26,694 nt of DNA from Thermaceae bacterium. GTDB lineage: Bacteria; Deinococcota; Deinococci; Deinococcales; Marinithermaceae. The notes beneath the pieces are model-generated. The model worked only from the letters and a program-made list of their open reading frames with translations, was not told where the DNA came from and did not search any database. Location: contig JALVVO010000240.1 in NCBI GenBank assembly GCA_027023345.1, positions 1-26,694 of the forward strand, given 5' to 3'. Numbering within the stretch: the first letter of the stretch is position 1; each line of letters starts with the position of its first letter. The translations under genes were made by a program, and so were the position numbers. Shown here piece after piece: positions 7,123 to 14,543 of this stretch.

Positions 7123-7665
7123 ATGAGCCGGATCGGCAAGAAGCCCATTTCCCTGCCCCAGGGGGTCACCGTCGAGGTCCAGCCCGGGCTCGTCCGGGTC
7201 AAGGGCCCGAAGGGAGCCCTCGAGGTGGCGGTGGACCCCGAGATGAAGGTCGTCGTCGAGGACGGGGTGGTGCGCGTCGAGCGCCCCAGCGACGCCCGCC
7301 GGCACCGCGCCCTCCACGGCCTCACCCGGACCCTGATCGCGAACGCGGTCACCGGGGTCACCGAGGGTTACACGAAGGAGCTCGAGATCAAGGGGATCGG
7401 TTACCGCGCCAAGATGAGCGGCACGAAGCTCGAGCTCAACGTGGGCTTTTCCCACCCGGTGATCTTCGAGCCGCCCGAGGACGTCAAGATCGAGGTCCCC
7501 GAGCCCACCCGGATCCGGGTCTCGGGGATCGACAAGCAGAAGGTCGGTCAGGTGGCCGCCAACATCCGGGCGATCCGGCCGCCCGACGCCTACAAGGGCA
7601 AGGGCATCCGCTACGTCGGCGAGGTCGTTCGCTTGAAGCCCGGTAAGGCCGGGACCACCAAGTAG
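7123..7665 (+). CDS. rplF: 50S ribosomal protein L6
   Basis: L6 lies near the factor-binding site (sarcin-ricin loop) of the 50S subunit. The 180-residue product begins MSRIGKKPISLPQGVTVEV and ends with IRAIRPPDAYKGKGIRYVGE plus a short basic tail, the conserved L6 signature. The two-domain repeat and length are normal. ATG 7123 is one base after the rpsH stop, with GCGAGGTGTGGTGAG providing the SD. Confidence 0.99.
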   Translation: MSRIGKKPISLPQGVTVEVQPGLVRVKGPKGALEVAVDPEMKVVVEDGVVRVERPSDARRHRALHGLTRTLIANAVTGVTEGYTKELEIKGIGYRAKMSGTKLELNVGFSHPVIFEPPEDVKIEVPEPTRIRVSGIDKQKVGQVAANIRAIRPPDAYKGKGIRYVGEVVRLKPGKAGTTK

Positions 7666-7673
7666 GGGGAGCG

Positions 7674-8018
7674 ATGGCACGTCTTTCCGCGTTCGAGCGC
7701 CGTAAGTTCCGCACCCGCAACAAGGTCAAGCGGGCCGCCAAGGGCAAGCCCCGGCTCTTGGTCTTTCGGAGCCTGAAGCACATCTACGCCCAGATCATCG
7801 ACGACGAGAAGGGGGTCACCCTGGTCGCGAGCTCGAGCCTTCAGCTCAAGCTCACCGGCCGCAAGACCGACGTGGCCCGCGAGGTCGGCAAGGACTTGGC
7901 GAAGCGCGCCCTCGAGAAGGGGATCACCGAGGTGGTCTTCGACCGGGGGCCCTACAAGTACCACGGTCGGGTCAAGGCCCTGGCCGAGGGGGCCCGCGAG
8001 GGGGGCCTCAAGTTCTAG
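7674..8018 (+). CDS. rplR: 50S ribosomal protein L18
   Basis: L18 binds 5S rRNA and helps attach it to the 50S subunit. The 114-residue protein has a basic N-terminus (MARLSAFERRKFRTRNKVKR), the central PRLLVFRSLKHIYAQIIDDE and the C-terminal FDRGPYKYHGRVKALAEGAREGGLKF, the invariant L18 end. ATG 7674 follows rplF by 8 bases, with GGGGGAGCG as SD. Confidence 0.99.
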   Translation: MARLSAFERRKFRTRNKVKRAAKGKPRLLVFRSLKHIYAQIIDDEKGVTLVASSSLQLKLTGRKTDVAREVGKDLAKRALEKGITEVVFDRGPYKYHGRVKALAEGAREGGLKF

Positions 8019-8027
8019 GGGGGAAGC

Positions 8028-8501
8028 ATGCCCGAGACCGACTTTGAAGAGAAGATGATCATGATCCGCCGCACCGCCAAGACCTACCAGGGCGGCCGGC
8101 GCTTCCGCTTCGGGGCCCTGGCGGTGGTCGGGGACCGGCAGGGCCGGGTCGGCGTGGGGCTCGGCAAGGCCAAGGAGGTGCCGCTGGCGGTGCAGAAGGC
8201 GCAGGCGATCGCCCGCAAGAACCTGATCGAGGTGCCGATCGAGAACGGCACCATCCCCCACGAGATTGAGGTCGAGTACGGCGCCACCAAGATCATCCTC
8301 CGGCCGGCGGCGCCGGGCACCGGCGTGATCGCCGGGGCGGTGCCCCGCGCCATCCTCGAGCTCGCTGGCTACACCAACATCCTCACCAAGGAGCTCGGCA
8401 GCCGGAACCCGATCAACGTCGCCTACGCCACCATCGAGGCCCTGAAGCAGCTCCGCACCTGGGACGAGGTGCGCCGGCTCCGGAAGGAGGCGAGCGAATG
8501 A
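8028..8501 (+). CDS. rpsE: 30S ribosomal protein S5
   Basis: S5 is located at the mRNA entry channel and affects decoding fidelity. The 157-residue protein has the dsRBD-like S5 N-terminal domain (RRTAKTYQGGRRFRFGALAV, GRVGVGLGKAKEVPLAVQKA) and the C-terminal domain with ILRPAAPGTGVIAGGAV-like sequence and LGSRNPINVAYATIEAL. Length is typical for the phylum. ATG 8028 follows rplR by 9 bases with GGGGGGAAGC upstream. Its stop overlaps the rpmD start in ATGA. Confidence 0.98.
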   Translation: MPETDFEEKMIMIRRTAKTYQGGRRFRFGALAVVGDRQGRVGVGLGKAKEVPLAVQKAQAIARKNLIEVPIENGTIPHEIEVEYGATKIILRPAAPGTGVIAGAVPRAILELAGYTNILTKELGSRNPINVAYATIEALKQLRTWDEVRRLRKEASE

Positions 8502-8680
8502 AGCTCCGGGTCAAGCTGGTCAAGAGCCCGATCGGCTATCCCAAGGACCAGAAGGCCACCCTCCGGGCCCTGAAGCTCACCCGGCTCCAGCGCGAGCGGG
8601 TCTTGCCCGATAACCCGGCGATCCGGGGGATGATCCGAAAGGTCAGCCACCTGGTCCAGGTCGAGGAGGTGAAGGAATGA
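8498..8680 (+). CDS. rpmD: 50S ribosomal protein L30
   Basis: L30 is a small 50S protein. The 60-residue product begins MKLRVKLVKSPIGYPKDQKATL and continues with RALKLTRLQRERVLPDNPAIRGM-type sequence and a final VSHLVQVEEV, the full L30 fold. It overlaps rpsE by 4 bases at its start (ATGA) and rplO by 4 at its end, with GGAGGCGAGCG as SD, so all three are likely translationally coupled. Confidence 0.98.
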   Translation: MKLRVKLVKSPIGYPKDQKATLRALKLTRLQRERVLPDNPAIRGMIRKVSHLVQVEEVKE

Positions 8681-9147
8681 AGCTATCCGACCTGCGCCCC
8701 AATCCGGGCGCGACCAAGCGAAAGAAGCGCGTGGGCCGGGGGCCTTCTTCGGGCCACGGCAAGACCGCGACCCGCGGCCACAAGGGCCAGAAGTCGCGCT
8801 CCGGCGGCACCAAGAACCCCGCCAAGCACGAGGGCGGCCGCTCCACCCTCCTGATGCGCCTGCCCAAGCGGGGGATGCAGGGCCAGGTCCCCGGGGCCCT
8901 GCCCCGCACCGTCTACGAGGTGGTGAACTTGAAGGACCTGGTGCGGAAGTTCCCCGAGGGCGGGGAGATCACCCCCGAGGTCCTCGCCGAGGCCCGGCTG
9001 GTGCGGAGGAAGCTCCCCGTCAAGCTGCTCGCCACCGGCGAGGTGAGCGCCGCCTACACCGTGCGGGTGCACGCCGCCAGCCAGGCGGCGATCCGGAAGA
9101 TCGAGGCCGCGGGCGGCAAAGTCGAGCTGATCGCGAAGGGAGCCTAG
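8677..9147 (+). CDS. rplO: 50S ribosomal protein L15
   Basis: L15 is a late 50S assembly protein with a long extended Gly/Lys/Arg-rich N-terminus. The 156-residue product shows this (KRKKRVGRGPSSGHGKTATR, then GHKGQKSRSGG) and the compact C-terminal domain with RLPKRGMQG...VNLKDLVRKFPEGGEITPEVL and a final AIRKIEAAGGKVELI. ATG 8677 overlaps rpmD in ATGA, with GAGGAGGTGAAGGA as SD. Confidence 0.99.
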   Translation: MKLSDLRPNPGATKRKKRVGRGPSSGHGKTATRGHKGQKSRSGGTKNPAKHEGGRSTLLMRLPKRGMQGQVPGALPRTVYEVVNLKDLVRKFPEGGEITPEVLAEARLVRRKLPVKLLATGEVSAAYTVRVHAASQAAIRKIEAAGGKVELIAKGA

Positions 9148-9148
9148 G

Positions 9149-10468
9149 ATGCTCCGGGCCTTCCGCGACGCCTTCGTCATCCCCGAGCTGCGCCAGCGCC
9201 TCCTCTTCACCCTGGTGATGCTGGCGTTCTTCCGGCTCGGGACCTACATCCCCCAGCCGGGCGTCGACATCGAGAAGATCCGGGGCTTTTTGGGCACCCA
9301 GGCGGGCGGCATCTTCGGCATCATCAACCTCTTCTCCGGCGGCAACTTCCGAAACTTCTCGATTTTCGCCCTCGGGATCATGCCCTACATCACCGCCGCC
9401 ATCATCATGCAGCTCCTCGTCACCGTGATCCCGAGCCTGGAGAAGCTCCAGCGCGAGGGCGAGGAGGGCCGCCGGATCATCCAGCAGTACACCCGGATCG
9501 GGGGCCTCGCCCTCGCCGCCTTCCAGGCGCTCTTCCTCTCGGTGGCCTTCCTCGAGTCGGGGAACGGCCAGTTCCTCCTTCCCGGCTGGGAGCCGGGCTG
9601 GGGCTTTCGCTTCCTGGTGGTGGTGACGCAGGTCGCGGGCACCGCCCTGCTCCTTTGGATGGGCGAGCGGATCACCGAGTACGGGATCGGCAACGGCGTC
9701 TCGCTGATCATCTACGCCGGCATCGTGGCCAACTGGATGCCCCAGATCCTGCGGGTCTTGGGACTTGTGCAAGCCGGCGAGATCGGCATTTTGCAGCTCC
9801 TCTTCTTCTTCCTCTTCATCGTGCTGGCCTTCGCCGGCATGGTGGCGGTGACCATGGCCGAGCGGCGGATCCCGGTGCAGTACGCCCGTAAGGTGGTGGG
9901 GCGGCGGGTCTACGGCGGCCAGACCACCTACCTGCCGATCAAGCTGAACGCCGCCAACGTGATCCCGATCATCTTCGCCGCCGCCATCATCCAGATCCCG
10001 ATCTTCCTCACCGCGCCCTTCCGGGACAACGCCATCGCCCAGGCGATCGCCAACTTCTTCAACCCCCGGAACCCGAGCGGCCTCCTCATCGAGGTGGCGC
10101 TCGTCATCCTCTTCACCTACATCTACACCGCGGTGCAGTTCGACCCCAAAAGGATCGCCGACAACCTCCGCGAGTACGGCGGCTTCATCCCCGGCGTGCG
10201 CCCCGGCGAGCCGACGGTGAGGTTCCTGGAGCACATCATCAGCCGGATCACCCTCTGGGGGGCGCTCTTCTTGGGCCTGGTGACGGCGCTGCCCCAGATC
10301 ATCATGAACATCACCGGGGTGCAGGCCTTTAGCTTCTCGGGGATCGGGCTTTTGATCGTGGTCGGCGTGGCCCTCGACACCCTCCGCCAGATCGAGAGCC
10401 AGCTGATGATGCGGAACTACGAGGGCTTCCTCTCCAAGGGCCGGATCCGGGGAAGGAGCGGGTTCTAG
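9149..10468 (+). CDS. secY: Protein translocase subunit SecY
   Basis: SecY is the channel-forming subunit of the SecYEG preprotein translocase in the cytoplasmic membrane. The 439-residue product has the ten-helix pattern. TM1 is near residues 17-35, the plug/TM2a region is around the GIINLFSGG motif, and TM2b contains SIFALGIMPYITAAIIMQLL (residues 71-90). The conserved ERITEYGIGNGVSLIIYAGI block is at residues 173-192, and the cytosolic loop that contacts ribosome and SecA is around VQYARKVVGRRVYGG. Length equals that of Thermus SecY (about 438). ATG 9149 is one base after rplO, with AAGGGAG as SD. Its stop abuts adk. Confidence 0.98.
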   Translation: MLRAFRDAFVIPELRQRLLFTLVMLAFFRLGTYIPQPGVDIEKIRGFLGTQAGGIFGIINLFSGGNFRNFSIFALGIMPYITAAIIMQLLVTVIPSLEKLQREGEEGRRIIQQYTRIGGLALAAFQALFLSVAFLESGNGQFLLPGWEPGWGFRFLVVVTQVAGTALLLWMGERITEYGIGNGVSLIIYAGIVANWMPQILRVLGLVQAGEIGILQLLFFFLFIVLAFAGMVAVTMAERRIPVQYARKVVGRRVYGGQTTYLPIKLNAANVIPIIFAAAIIQIPIFLTAPFRDNAIAQAIANFFNPRNPSGLLIEVALVILFTYIYTAVQFDPKRIADNLREYGGFIPGVRPGEPTVRFLEHIISRITLWGALFLGLVTALPQIIMNITGVQAFSFSGIGLLIVVGVALDTLRQIESQLMMRNYEGFLSKGRIRGRSGF

Positions 10469-11047
10469 GTGGAACGGGAACCCTTCGTCCTGATCTTCCT
10501 CGGCCCCCCGGGGGCGGGAAAGGGCACCCAGGCGGCCCGGGTCGCCGAGCGGCTGGGCCTCACCAAGATCTCCACCGGCGACATCCTCCGGGCCCACGTG
10601 CGGGAGGGGACCGAGCTCGGGAAGAAGGTCGCCCCCATCATGGAGCGGGGCGACCTCGTCCCCGACGAGCTCATCCTCGCGATCATCAAGGAGGAGCTCA
10701 AGAAGCTCCCCACCCCCCGGGTGATCTTCGACGGCTTTCCCCGCACCCGGGCCCAGGCCGAGGCCCTGGACCGGCTGCTCGAGGAGCTCGGGCTCAAGCT
10801 GAACGCGGTGGTGTTGCTCGAGGTCCCCACCGAGGAGCTGGTGCAGAGGCTCTTGAAGCGGGCCCGGGAGGAGGGCCGGGCCGACGACAACGAGGAGACG
10901 ATCCGCCGCCGCCTTTTGGTCTACCAGAAGGAGACCGAGCCCCTCGTGGACTACTACGCCCGGCGCGGGGTGCTCTTCACCCTGCAGGGGACCGGGCCGA
11001 TCGAGGAGATCACCGAGTGCATCCTTAAGGTCTTGGGGGCGGCCTAG
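10469..11047 (+). CDS. adk: Adenylate kinase, short-lid form
   Basis: Adenylate kinase interconverts ATP + AMP and 2 ADP in the cytosol. The 192-residue protein has the P-loop GPPGAGKGT at residues 12-20, the AMP-binding segment STGDILRAHVREGTELG, the DGFPRTRAQAEALD motif and the R-DDNEETIRRRL motif after the lid. The lid is short, without the Cys-rich zinc module found in long-form Gram-positive enzymes. Translation starts at GTG 10469 directly after the secY TAG, consistent with the common secY-adk-map order. No separate SD is obvious beyond GGAAGGAGCGGG at the secY end. Confidence 0.97.
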   Translation: MEREPFVLIFLGPPGAGKGTQAARVAERLGLTKISTGDILRAHVREGTELGKKVAPIMERGDLVPDELILAIIKEELKKLPTPRVIFDGFPRTRAQAEALDRLLEELGLKLNAVVLLEVPTEELVQRLLKRAREEGRADDNEETIRRRLLVYQKETEPLVDYYARRGVLFTLQGTGPIEEITECILKVLGAA

Positions 11048-11809
11048 GTGGCGATCCAGATCAAGAGCCCCGAGGAGCTCGCCCGGATGGCCGAGGCCGG
11101 GCGGCTCCTCGCCGAGGTCATGGCCGAGCTCGAGCGGAGGATTCGCCCTGGGGTTTCCACCGCCGAGCTCGACCGCGTCGCCCGCGAGGCCATCCTTGCC
11201 CGCGGGGCGAAGCCCGCCTTCCTCGGCTACCAGGGCTTCCCCGCCACCATCTGCGCAAGCCCCAACGAGGTGGTGGTTCACGGCATCCCCTCGGACCGGC
11301 CGCTCAAGGAGGGGGACCTCCTCTCGGTGGACGTGGGGCTCTTCTACCAGGGTTTCGCCGCCGACATGGCCAAGACCTTCGCCATCGGCGAGGTGAGCGA
11401 GGAGGCGAGGCGGCTCGTCCGGACCACCGAGGAGGCCTTTTGGAAGGGCCTGGAGGAGGCGGTTCCGGGGAAGAGGGTCGGCGACATCGCCGCCGCCATC
11501 CAGCGCCACGTCGAGGACGCGGGGTTTTGGGTGGTGCGCGAGTTCGTGGGCCACGGGATCGGCCGCGAGTTCCACGAGGAGCCCCAGGTGCCGAACTTCG
11601 GCCGCCCCGGCACCGGCCCCAAGCTCCGGCCCGGCATGGTGCTCGCGATCGAGCCGATGGTTACCCTTTACCCGGCGCATGTGGTAGTATTGCAAGATGG
11701 TTGGACGGCGAGCGCCGGTCGGGGCAACCTCGCCGCCCACTACGAGCACACCGTGGCCATCACCGAGGAAGGCCCCCGGGTTCTGACCAGGCTAGGGGAG
11801 GAAGGCTAG
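11048..11809 (+). CDS. map: Methionine aminopeptidase type I
   Basis: Map removes the initiator Met from nascent proteins. The 253-residue product has all five metal ligands in the expected spacing: Asp95, Asp106, His169, Glu202 and Glu233. It also has the catalytic His79 in VVVHGIPS and the GHGIGREFHEEP signature. GTG 11048 directly follows the adk stop. Codons around 11671-11715 (GCG CAT GTG GTA GTA TTG CAA GAT GGT) are unlike the C/G-ending usage elsewhere in the gene, and the same stretch holds a promoter-like sequence, described separately. The stop TAG shares its last base with the infA GTG. Confidence 0.98.
   Translation: MAIQIKSPEELARMAEAGRLLAEVMAELERRIRPGVSTAELDRVAREAILARGAKPAFLGYQGFPATICASPNEVVVHGIPSDRPLKEGDLLSVDVGLFYQGFAADMAKTFAIGEVSEEARRLVRTTEEAFWKGLEEAVPGKRVGDIAAAIQRHVEDAGFWVVREFVGHGIGREFHEEPQVPNFGRPGTGPKLRPGMVLAIEPMVTLYPAHVVVLQDGWTASAGRGNLAAHYEHTVAITEEGPRVLTRLGEEG
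11661..11690 (+). promoter_or_regulatory. Possible internal promoter inside map, upstream of infA
   Basis: TAGTAT at 11685-11690 is preceded by TGG, giving an extended -10 form, and a weak TTACCC (11661-11666) lies 18 bases upstream. It falls exactly in a patch of atypical codons in map, as if the DNA sequence were kept for another reason. It could drive infA-rpmJ-rpsM and the alpha genes independently. An ATG lies 6 bases after the hexamer (11697) in another frame; it would encode a 29-residue peptide ending at 11786. Confidence 0.35.
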
Positions 11810-12027
11810 TGGCGAAGCAAAAGGACACCATCCGCACCGAGGGCGTCGTGGTCGAGGCGCTCCCGAGCACCCGTTTTCGGGTCAAGCTCGACTCCGGTCC
11901 GGAGATCTTGGCCTACGTCTCCGGCAAGATGCGGCGGCACTGGATCCGCATCCTTCCCGGCGACCGGGTGGTGGTGGAGATCTCCCCCTACGACCCGACC
12001 CAGGGGCGAATCGTGTACCGGAAGTGA
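11809..12027 (+). CDS. infA: Translation initiation factor IF-1
   Basis: IF-1 is a single OB-fold protein that blocks the 30S A site during initiation. The 72-residue product begins MAKQKDTIRTEGVVVEALPS and includes FRVKLDSGPEILAYVSGKMRRH-type sequence, the VSGKMRRHWIRILPGDRV core and the YDPTQGRIVYR C-terminus. The start is GTG 11809, whose G is the last base of the map TAG; SD GGGGAGGAAGG lies just upstream. It is the usual length and sits in the common infA-rpmJ-rpsM order. Confidence 0.98.
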   Translation: MAKQKDTIRTEGVVVEALPSTRFRVKLDSGPEILAYVSGKMRRHWIRILPGDRVVVEISPYDPTQGRIVYRK

Positions 12028-12036
12028 GGCGGGAAG

Positions 12037-12150
12037 ATGAAGGTTCGGGCATCGGTCAAGAAGATGTGCGACAAGTGCAAGGTGGTTCGTCGGCACGGCA
12101 GGGTCTACGTGATCTGCGAGAACCCCAAGCACAAGCAGCGTCAGGGGTGA
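12037..12150 (+). CDS. rpmJ: 50S ribosomal protein L36, zinc-binding form
   Basis: L36 is the smallest 50S protein. The 37-residue product starts MKVRASVKKMCDKCKVVRRHG and carries the zinc ligands Cys11, Cys14, Cys27 and His32, so it is the zinc-containing (C+) paralogue. ATG 12037 follows infA by 9 bases with AGGCGGGAAG upstream. Its stop forms part of GGGGTGAGGTGA, the extended SD of rpsM. Confidence 0.98.
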   Translation: MKVRASVKKMCDKCKVVRRHGRVYVICENPKHKQRQG

Positions 12151-12155
12151 GGTGA

Positions 12156-12536
12156 ATGGCGAGGATTGCAGGCGTCGAGATCCCCAGGAACAAGCCCGTG
12201 GGCGTCGCCCTGACCTACATCTACGGGGTCGGACGCGCCCGCGCCAAGGAAGCGGTCGAGGCCGTCGGGATCGACTGGCACACCCGGGTCAAGGACCTCT
12301 CCGAGGCCGAGGTGGTCAAGCTCCGCGAGTACGTGGAGAACAAGTGGAAGCTCGAGGGCGAGCTCCGCGCCGAGGTTCAGGCCAACATCAAACGGCTCAT
12401 GGACATCGGTTGCTACCGGGGGCTTCGCCACCGCCGGGGGCTTCCGGTCCGGGGGCAGCGCACCCGCACCAACGCCCGCACCCGCAAGGGGCCGCGCCGC
12501 ACCGTGGCGGGCAAGAAAAAGGCACCGAGGAAGTAG
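12156..12536 (+). CDS. rpsM: 30S ribosomal protein S13
   Basis: S13 is a 30S head protein that contacts the P-site tRNA and forms bridges with L5 and the 50S. The 126-residue product begins MARIAGVEIPRNKPVGVAL and includes the helix-two-turn-helix region, RLMDIGCYRGLRHRRGLPVRG and the basic tail ending RTVAGKKKAPRK. ATG 12156 is 5 bases after rpmJ. That spacing leaves no room for the S4-binding pseudoknot leader that precedes rpsM in E. coli. Confidence 0.99.
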   Translation: MARIAGVEIPRNKPVGVALTYIYGVGRARAKEAVEAVGIDWHTRVKDLSEAEVVKLREYVENKWKLEGELRAEVQANIKRLMDIGCYRGLRHRRGLPVRGQRTRTNARTRKGPRRTVAGKKKAPRK

Positions 12537-12572
12537 TTTTCGGCCAGCCGATACTCCTTGGAGGAGAGTATG
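12537..12572 (+). promoter_or_regulatory. rpsM-rpsK spacer with hairpin enclosing the rpsK SD
   Basis: This 33-base spacer is richer in A/T than its surroundings and begins TTTT. ATACTC at 12551-12556 is perfectly complementary to GAGTAT at 12566-12571. The perfect SD GGAGG (12560-12564) lies in the 9-base loop, and the first two bases of the rpsK ATG are paired in the stem. Such a fold could limit rpsK translation until opened, but the stem is short (6 pairs) and its function is inferred only. Confidence 0.35.
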
Positions 12573-12962
12573 GCCAAGAAAAAGGGCAAAACCGGCAAGA
12601 AGAAAATCAAGCGTCAGGTGGCGCACGGGCGCGCCTACATCCACGCCACCTACAACAACACCATCGTCACCATCACCGACCCCGACGGGAACCCCTTGAC
12701 CTGGTCCTCGGGCGGGGTGATCGGCTACAAGGGGAGCCGTAAGGGCACGCCGTACGCGGCGCAGCTCGCGGCCATGGACGCGGCCAAGAAGGCCCAGGCC
12801 TACGGGATGACCTCGGTGGACGTCATCGTCCGGGGCACCGGCGCCGGGCGCGAGCAGGCGATCCGGGCGCTCCAGGCCTCCGGGCTCCAGGTTCGCTCGA
12901 TCGTGGACGACACGCCGGTGCCGCACAACGGCTGCCGGCCCAAGAAGAAAAAGCGGGGGTAA
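12570..12962 (+). CDS. rpsK: 30S ribosomal protein S11
   Basis: S11 forms the 30S platform near the E site and the SD helix. The 130-residue product has a Lys-rich N-terminus (MAKKKGKTGKKKIKR), then HGRAYIHATYNNTIVTITD, GSRKGTPYAAQLAA and the C-terminal DDTPVPHNGCRPKKKKRG. The Asn-Gly there matches the site that carries isoaspartate in E. coli S11. I use ATG 12570 with GGAGG at 12560-12564; a TTG at 12558 is in frame but overlaps this SD. Confidence 0.98.
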   Translation: MAKKKGKTGKKKIKRQVAHGRAYIHATYNNTIVTITDPDGNPLTWSSGGVIGYKGSRKGTPYAAQLAAMDAAKKAQAYGMTSVDVIVRGTGAGREQAIRALQASGLQVRSIVDDTPVPHNGCRPKKKKRG

Positions 12963-12968
12963 GGAAGC

Positions 12969-13598
12969 ATGGGTAAGTACCGCGGACCGGTCTGCCGGCT
13001 GTGCCGGCGTGAAGGCATCAAACTCTACCTGAAGGGGGAGCGCTGCTACGGGCCCAAGTGCGCCCTGGAGCGCCGGCCCTACCCGCCCGGCCAGCACGGC
13101 CAGAAGCGGGCCCGCCGCCCCTCCGACTACGCCGTTCGCCTCCGGGAGAAGCAGCGGCTCCGCCGCATCTACGGCCTGAACGAGAAGCAGTTCCGGAACC
13201 TCTTCGAGGAGGCCGCGAGGAAGAAGGGCGTCACCGGCACGGTCTTCCTCCACCTTCTGGAGTCGCGGCTCGATAACGTCGTCTACCGGCTGGGCATCGC
13301 CGCAAGCCGCCGCCAGGCCCGCCAGCTCGTGCGCCACGGCCACATCACCGTGAACGGCCGCCGGGTGGACATTCCGAGCTACCGGGTCAAGCCCGGCGAC
13401 GTGGTGGCGGTGCACGAGAAGTCGAAGAACCTGGGCGTGATCCAGGCCAACGTCGAGCTGGCCAAGGGCCGCAAGGGCGTGCCCTGGCTCGAGTTCGACG
13501 CCGAGAAGCTCGCCGGCAAGTTCCTCCGCTACCCCGACCGGGAGGACCTGGCCCTGCCGGTGAACGAGCAGCTGGTGATTGAGTTCTACTCGAGGTGA
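12969..13598 (+). CDS. rpsD: 30S ribosomal protein S4, zinc-binding form
   Basis: S4 nucleates 30S assembly by binding the 16S 5' domain and also affects fidelity and, in E. coli, alpha-operon expression. The 209-residue protein has four Cys near the N-terminus (Cys9, Cys12, Cys26, Cys31; CRLC and CYGPKC), the zinc site known from Thermus S4. The S4 RNA-binding domain (LESRLDNVVYRLGIAASRRQ, then RQLVRHGHITVNGRRVDIPS) is near residues 98-140. ATG 12969 follows GGTAAGGAAGC. Its TGA lies inside the GAGGTGAG SD of rpoA, so the two genes look coupled. Confidence 0.99.
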   Translation: MGKYRGPVCRLCRREGIKLYLKGERCYGPKCALERRPYPPGQHGQKRARRPSDYAVRLREKQRLRRIYGLNEKQFRNLFEEAARKKGVTGTVFLHLLESRLDNVVYRLGIAASRRQARQLVRHGHITVNGRRVDIPSYRVKPGDVVAVHEKSKNLGVIQANVELAKGRKGVPWLEFDAEKLAGKFLRYPDREDLALPVNEQLVIEFYSR

Positions 13599-13600
13599 GC

Positions 13601-14539
13601 ATGGAGGCATTGGAGACCACCCGCATTCGCACGCCCAAGTTCGAGGCCCGGGTCGAGGGGAACTACGGCGAGTTCGTGCTCGAGCCCCTCGAGCCCGGCT
13701 TCGGCGTGACGCTCGGGAACCCGCTCCGGCGCGTCCTCCTCTCCTCGATCCCTGGCACCGCCGTCACCAGCGTCTACATCGAGGACGCGCTCCACGAGTT
13801 CCAGACCCTCCCCGGGGTCCACGAGGACGTGGTCCAGATCGTCCTCAACCTGAAGGAGCTGGTGGTTCGCTTCCTCGACCCCGACGTCGAGACCGTCACC
13901 TTGCGGCTCCGCGCCGAAGGCCCGGGGGAGGTCAAGGCCGGCGACCTCGAGGTGCCCTCCGACGCCGAGATCGTCAACCCCGACCTCCACATCGCCACCC
14001 TGGCCGAGGGCGGCCGGCTGGTGATGGAGGTCCGGGTGGACCGCGGCGTGGGCTACGTCCCGGCGGAGCAGCACAACATCAAGGACCGGATCAACTCGAT
14101 CCCGGTGGACGCCCTCTTCTCCCCGGTGCGCCGGGTGGCCTACCACGTCGAGAACACCCGGCTCGGGCGGCGCACCGACCTCGACAAGCTCACCCTCCGG
14201 ATCTGGACCGACGGCTCGGTCAGCCCCCAGGCGGCGCTCGCCGAGGCGGTGAGGATCCTGAAGGGGCACCTCGACTACTTCGCGCCACTCGGCGAGGTCG
14301 CCGAAGAGGCCCCCGCCGAGCCGGCCCCCGAGTCGCCGGCGGAGGAGCGCCTGCCGCTCGAGGAGCTGGGCCTCTCCACCCGGGTCCTCCACAACCTCAA
14401 GGAGGAGGGCATCCACACCGTCGAGGACCTGCTCGCCCTGAGCCTGCGCGACCTGAAGAAGGTGCCGGGCATCGGCGAGCGGAGCATCGAGGAGATCAAG
14501 GAGGCCCTGGCCGAGCGGGGGCTTGCGCTAAAGGAGTGA
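13601..14539 (+). CDS. rpoA: DNA-directed RNA polymerase subunit alpha
   Basis: The alpha dimer scaffolds RNA polymerase assembly and its C-terminal domain contacts UP elements and activators. The 312-residue product has the N-terminal assembly domain (EPLEPGFGVTLGNPLRRVLL, SSIPGTAVTSVYIEDALHEF; about residues 1-228). A Pro/Glu/Ala-rich linker (about 230-250) follows, then the C-terminal domain with LEELGLSTRVLHNLKEEGI and PGIGERSIEEIKEAL (about 250-312). Length is close to Thermus alpha (315). I use ATG 13601; GTG 13595 is in frame but lies inside the SD. Confidence 0.99.
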   Translation: MEALETTRIRTPKFEARVEGNYGEFVLEPLEPGFGVTLGNPLRRVLLSSIPGTAVTSVYIEDALHEFQTLPGVHEDVVQIVLNLKELVVRFLDPDVETVTLRLRAEGPGEVKAGDLEVPSDAEIVNPDLHIATLAEGGRLVMEVRVDRGVGYVPAEQHNIKDRINSIPVDALFSPVRRVAYHVENTRLGRRTDLDKLTLRIWTDGSVSPQAALAEAVRILKGHLDYFAPLGEVAEEAPAEPAPESPAEERLPLEELGLSTRVLHNLKEEGIHTVEDLLALSLRDLKKVPGIGERSIEEIKEALAERGLALKE

Positions 14540-14543
14540 GACC

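Noticed and set aside
9020..11749. Very long minus-strand open frame opposite rplO-secY-adk-map
   Set aside because: Low-complexity His/Gly/Asp/Glu-rich translation with no domain; explained by strong G/C third-base bias of the + strand genes.
12151..12155. S4 repressor pseudoknot before rpsM
   Set aside because: The gap to rpmJ is 5 bases; the required structure is absent.
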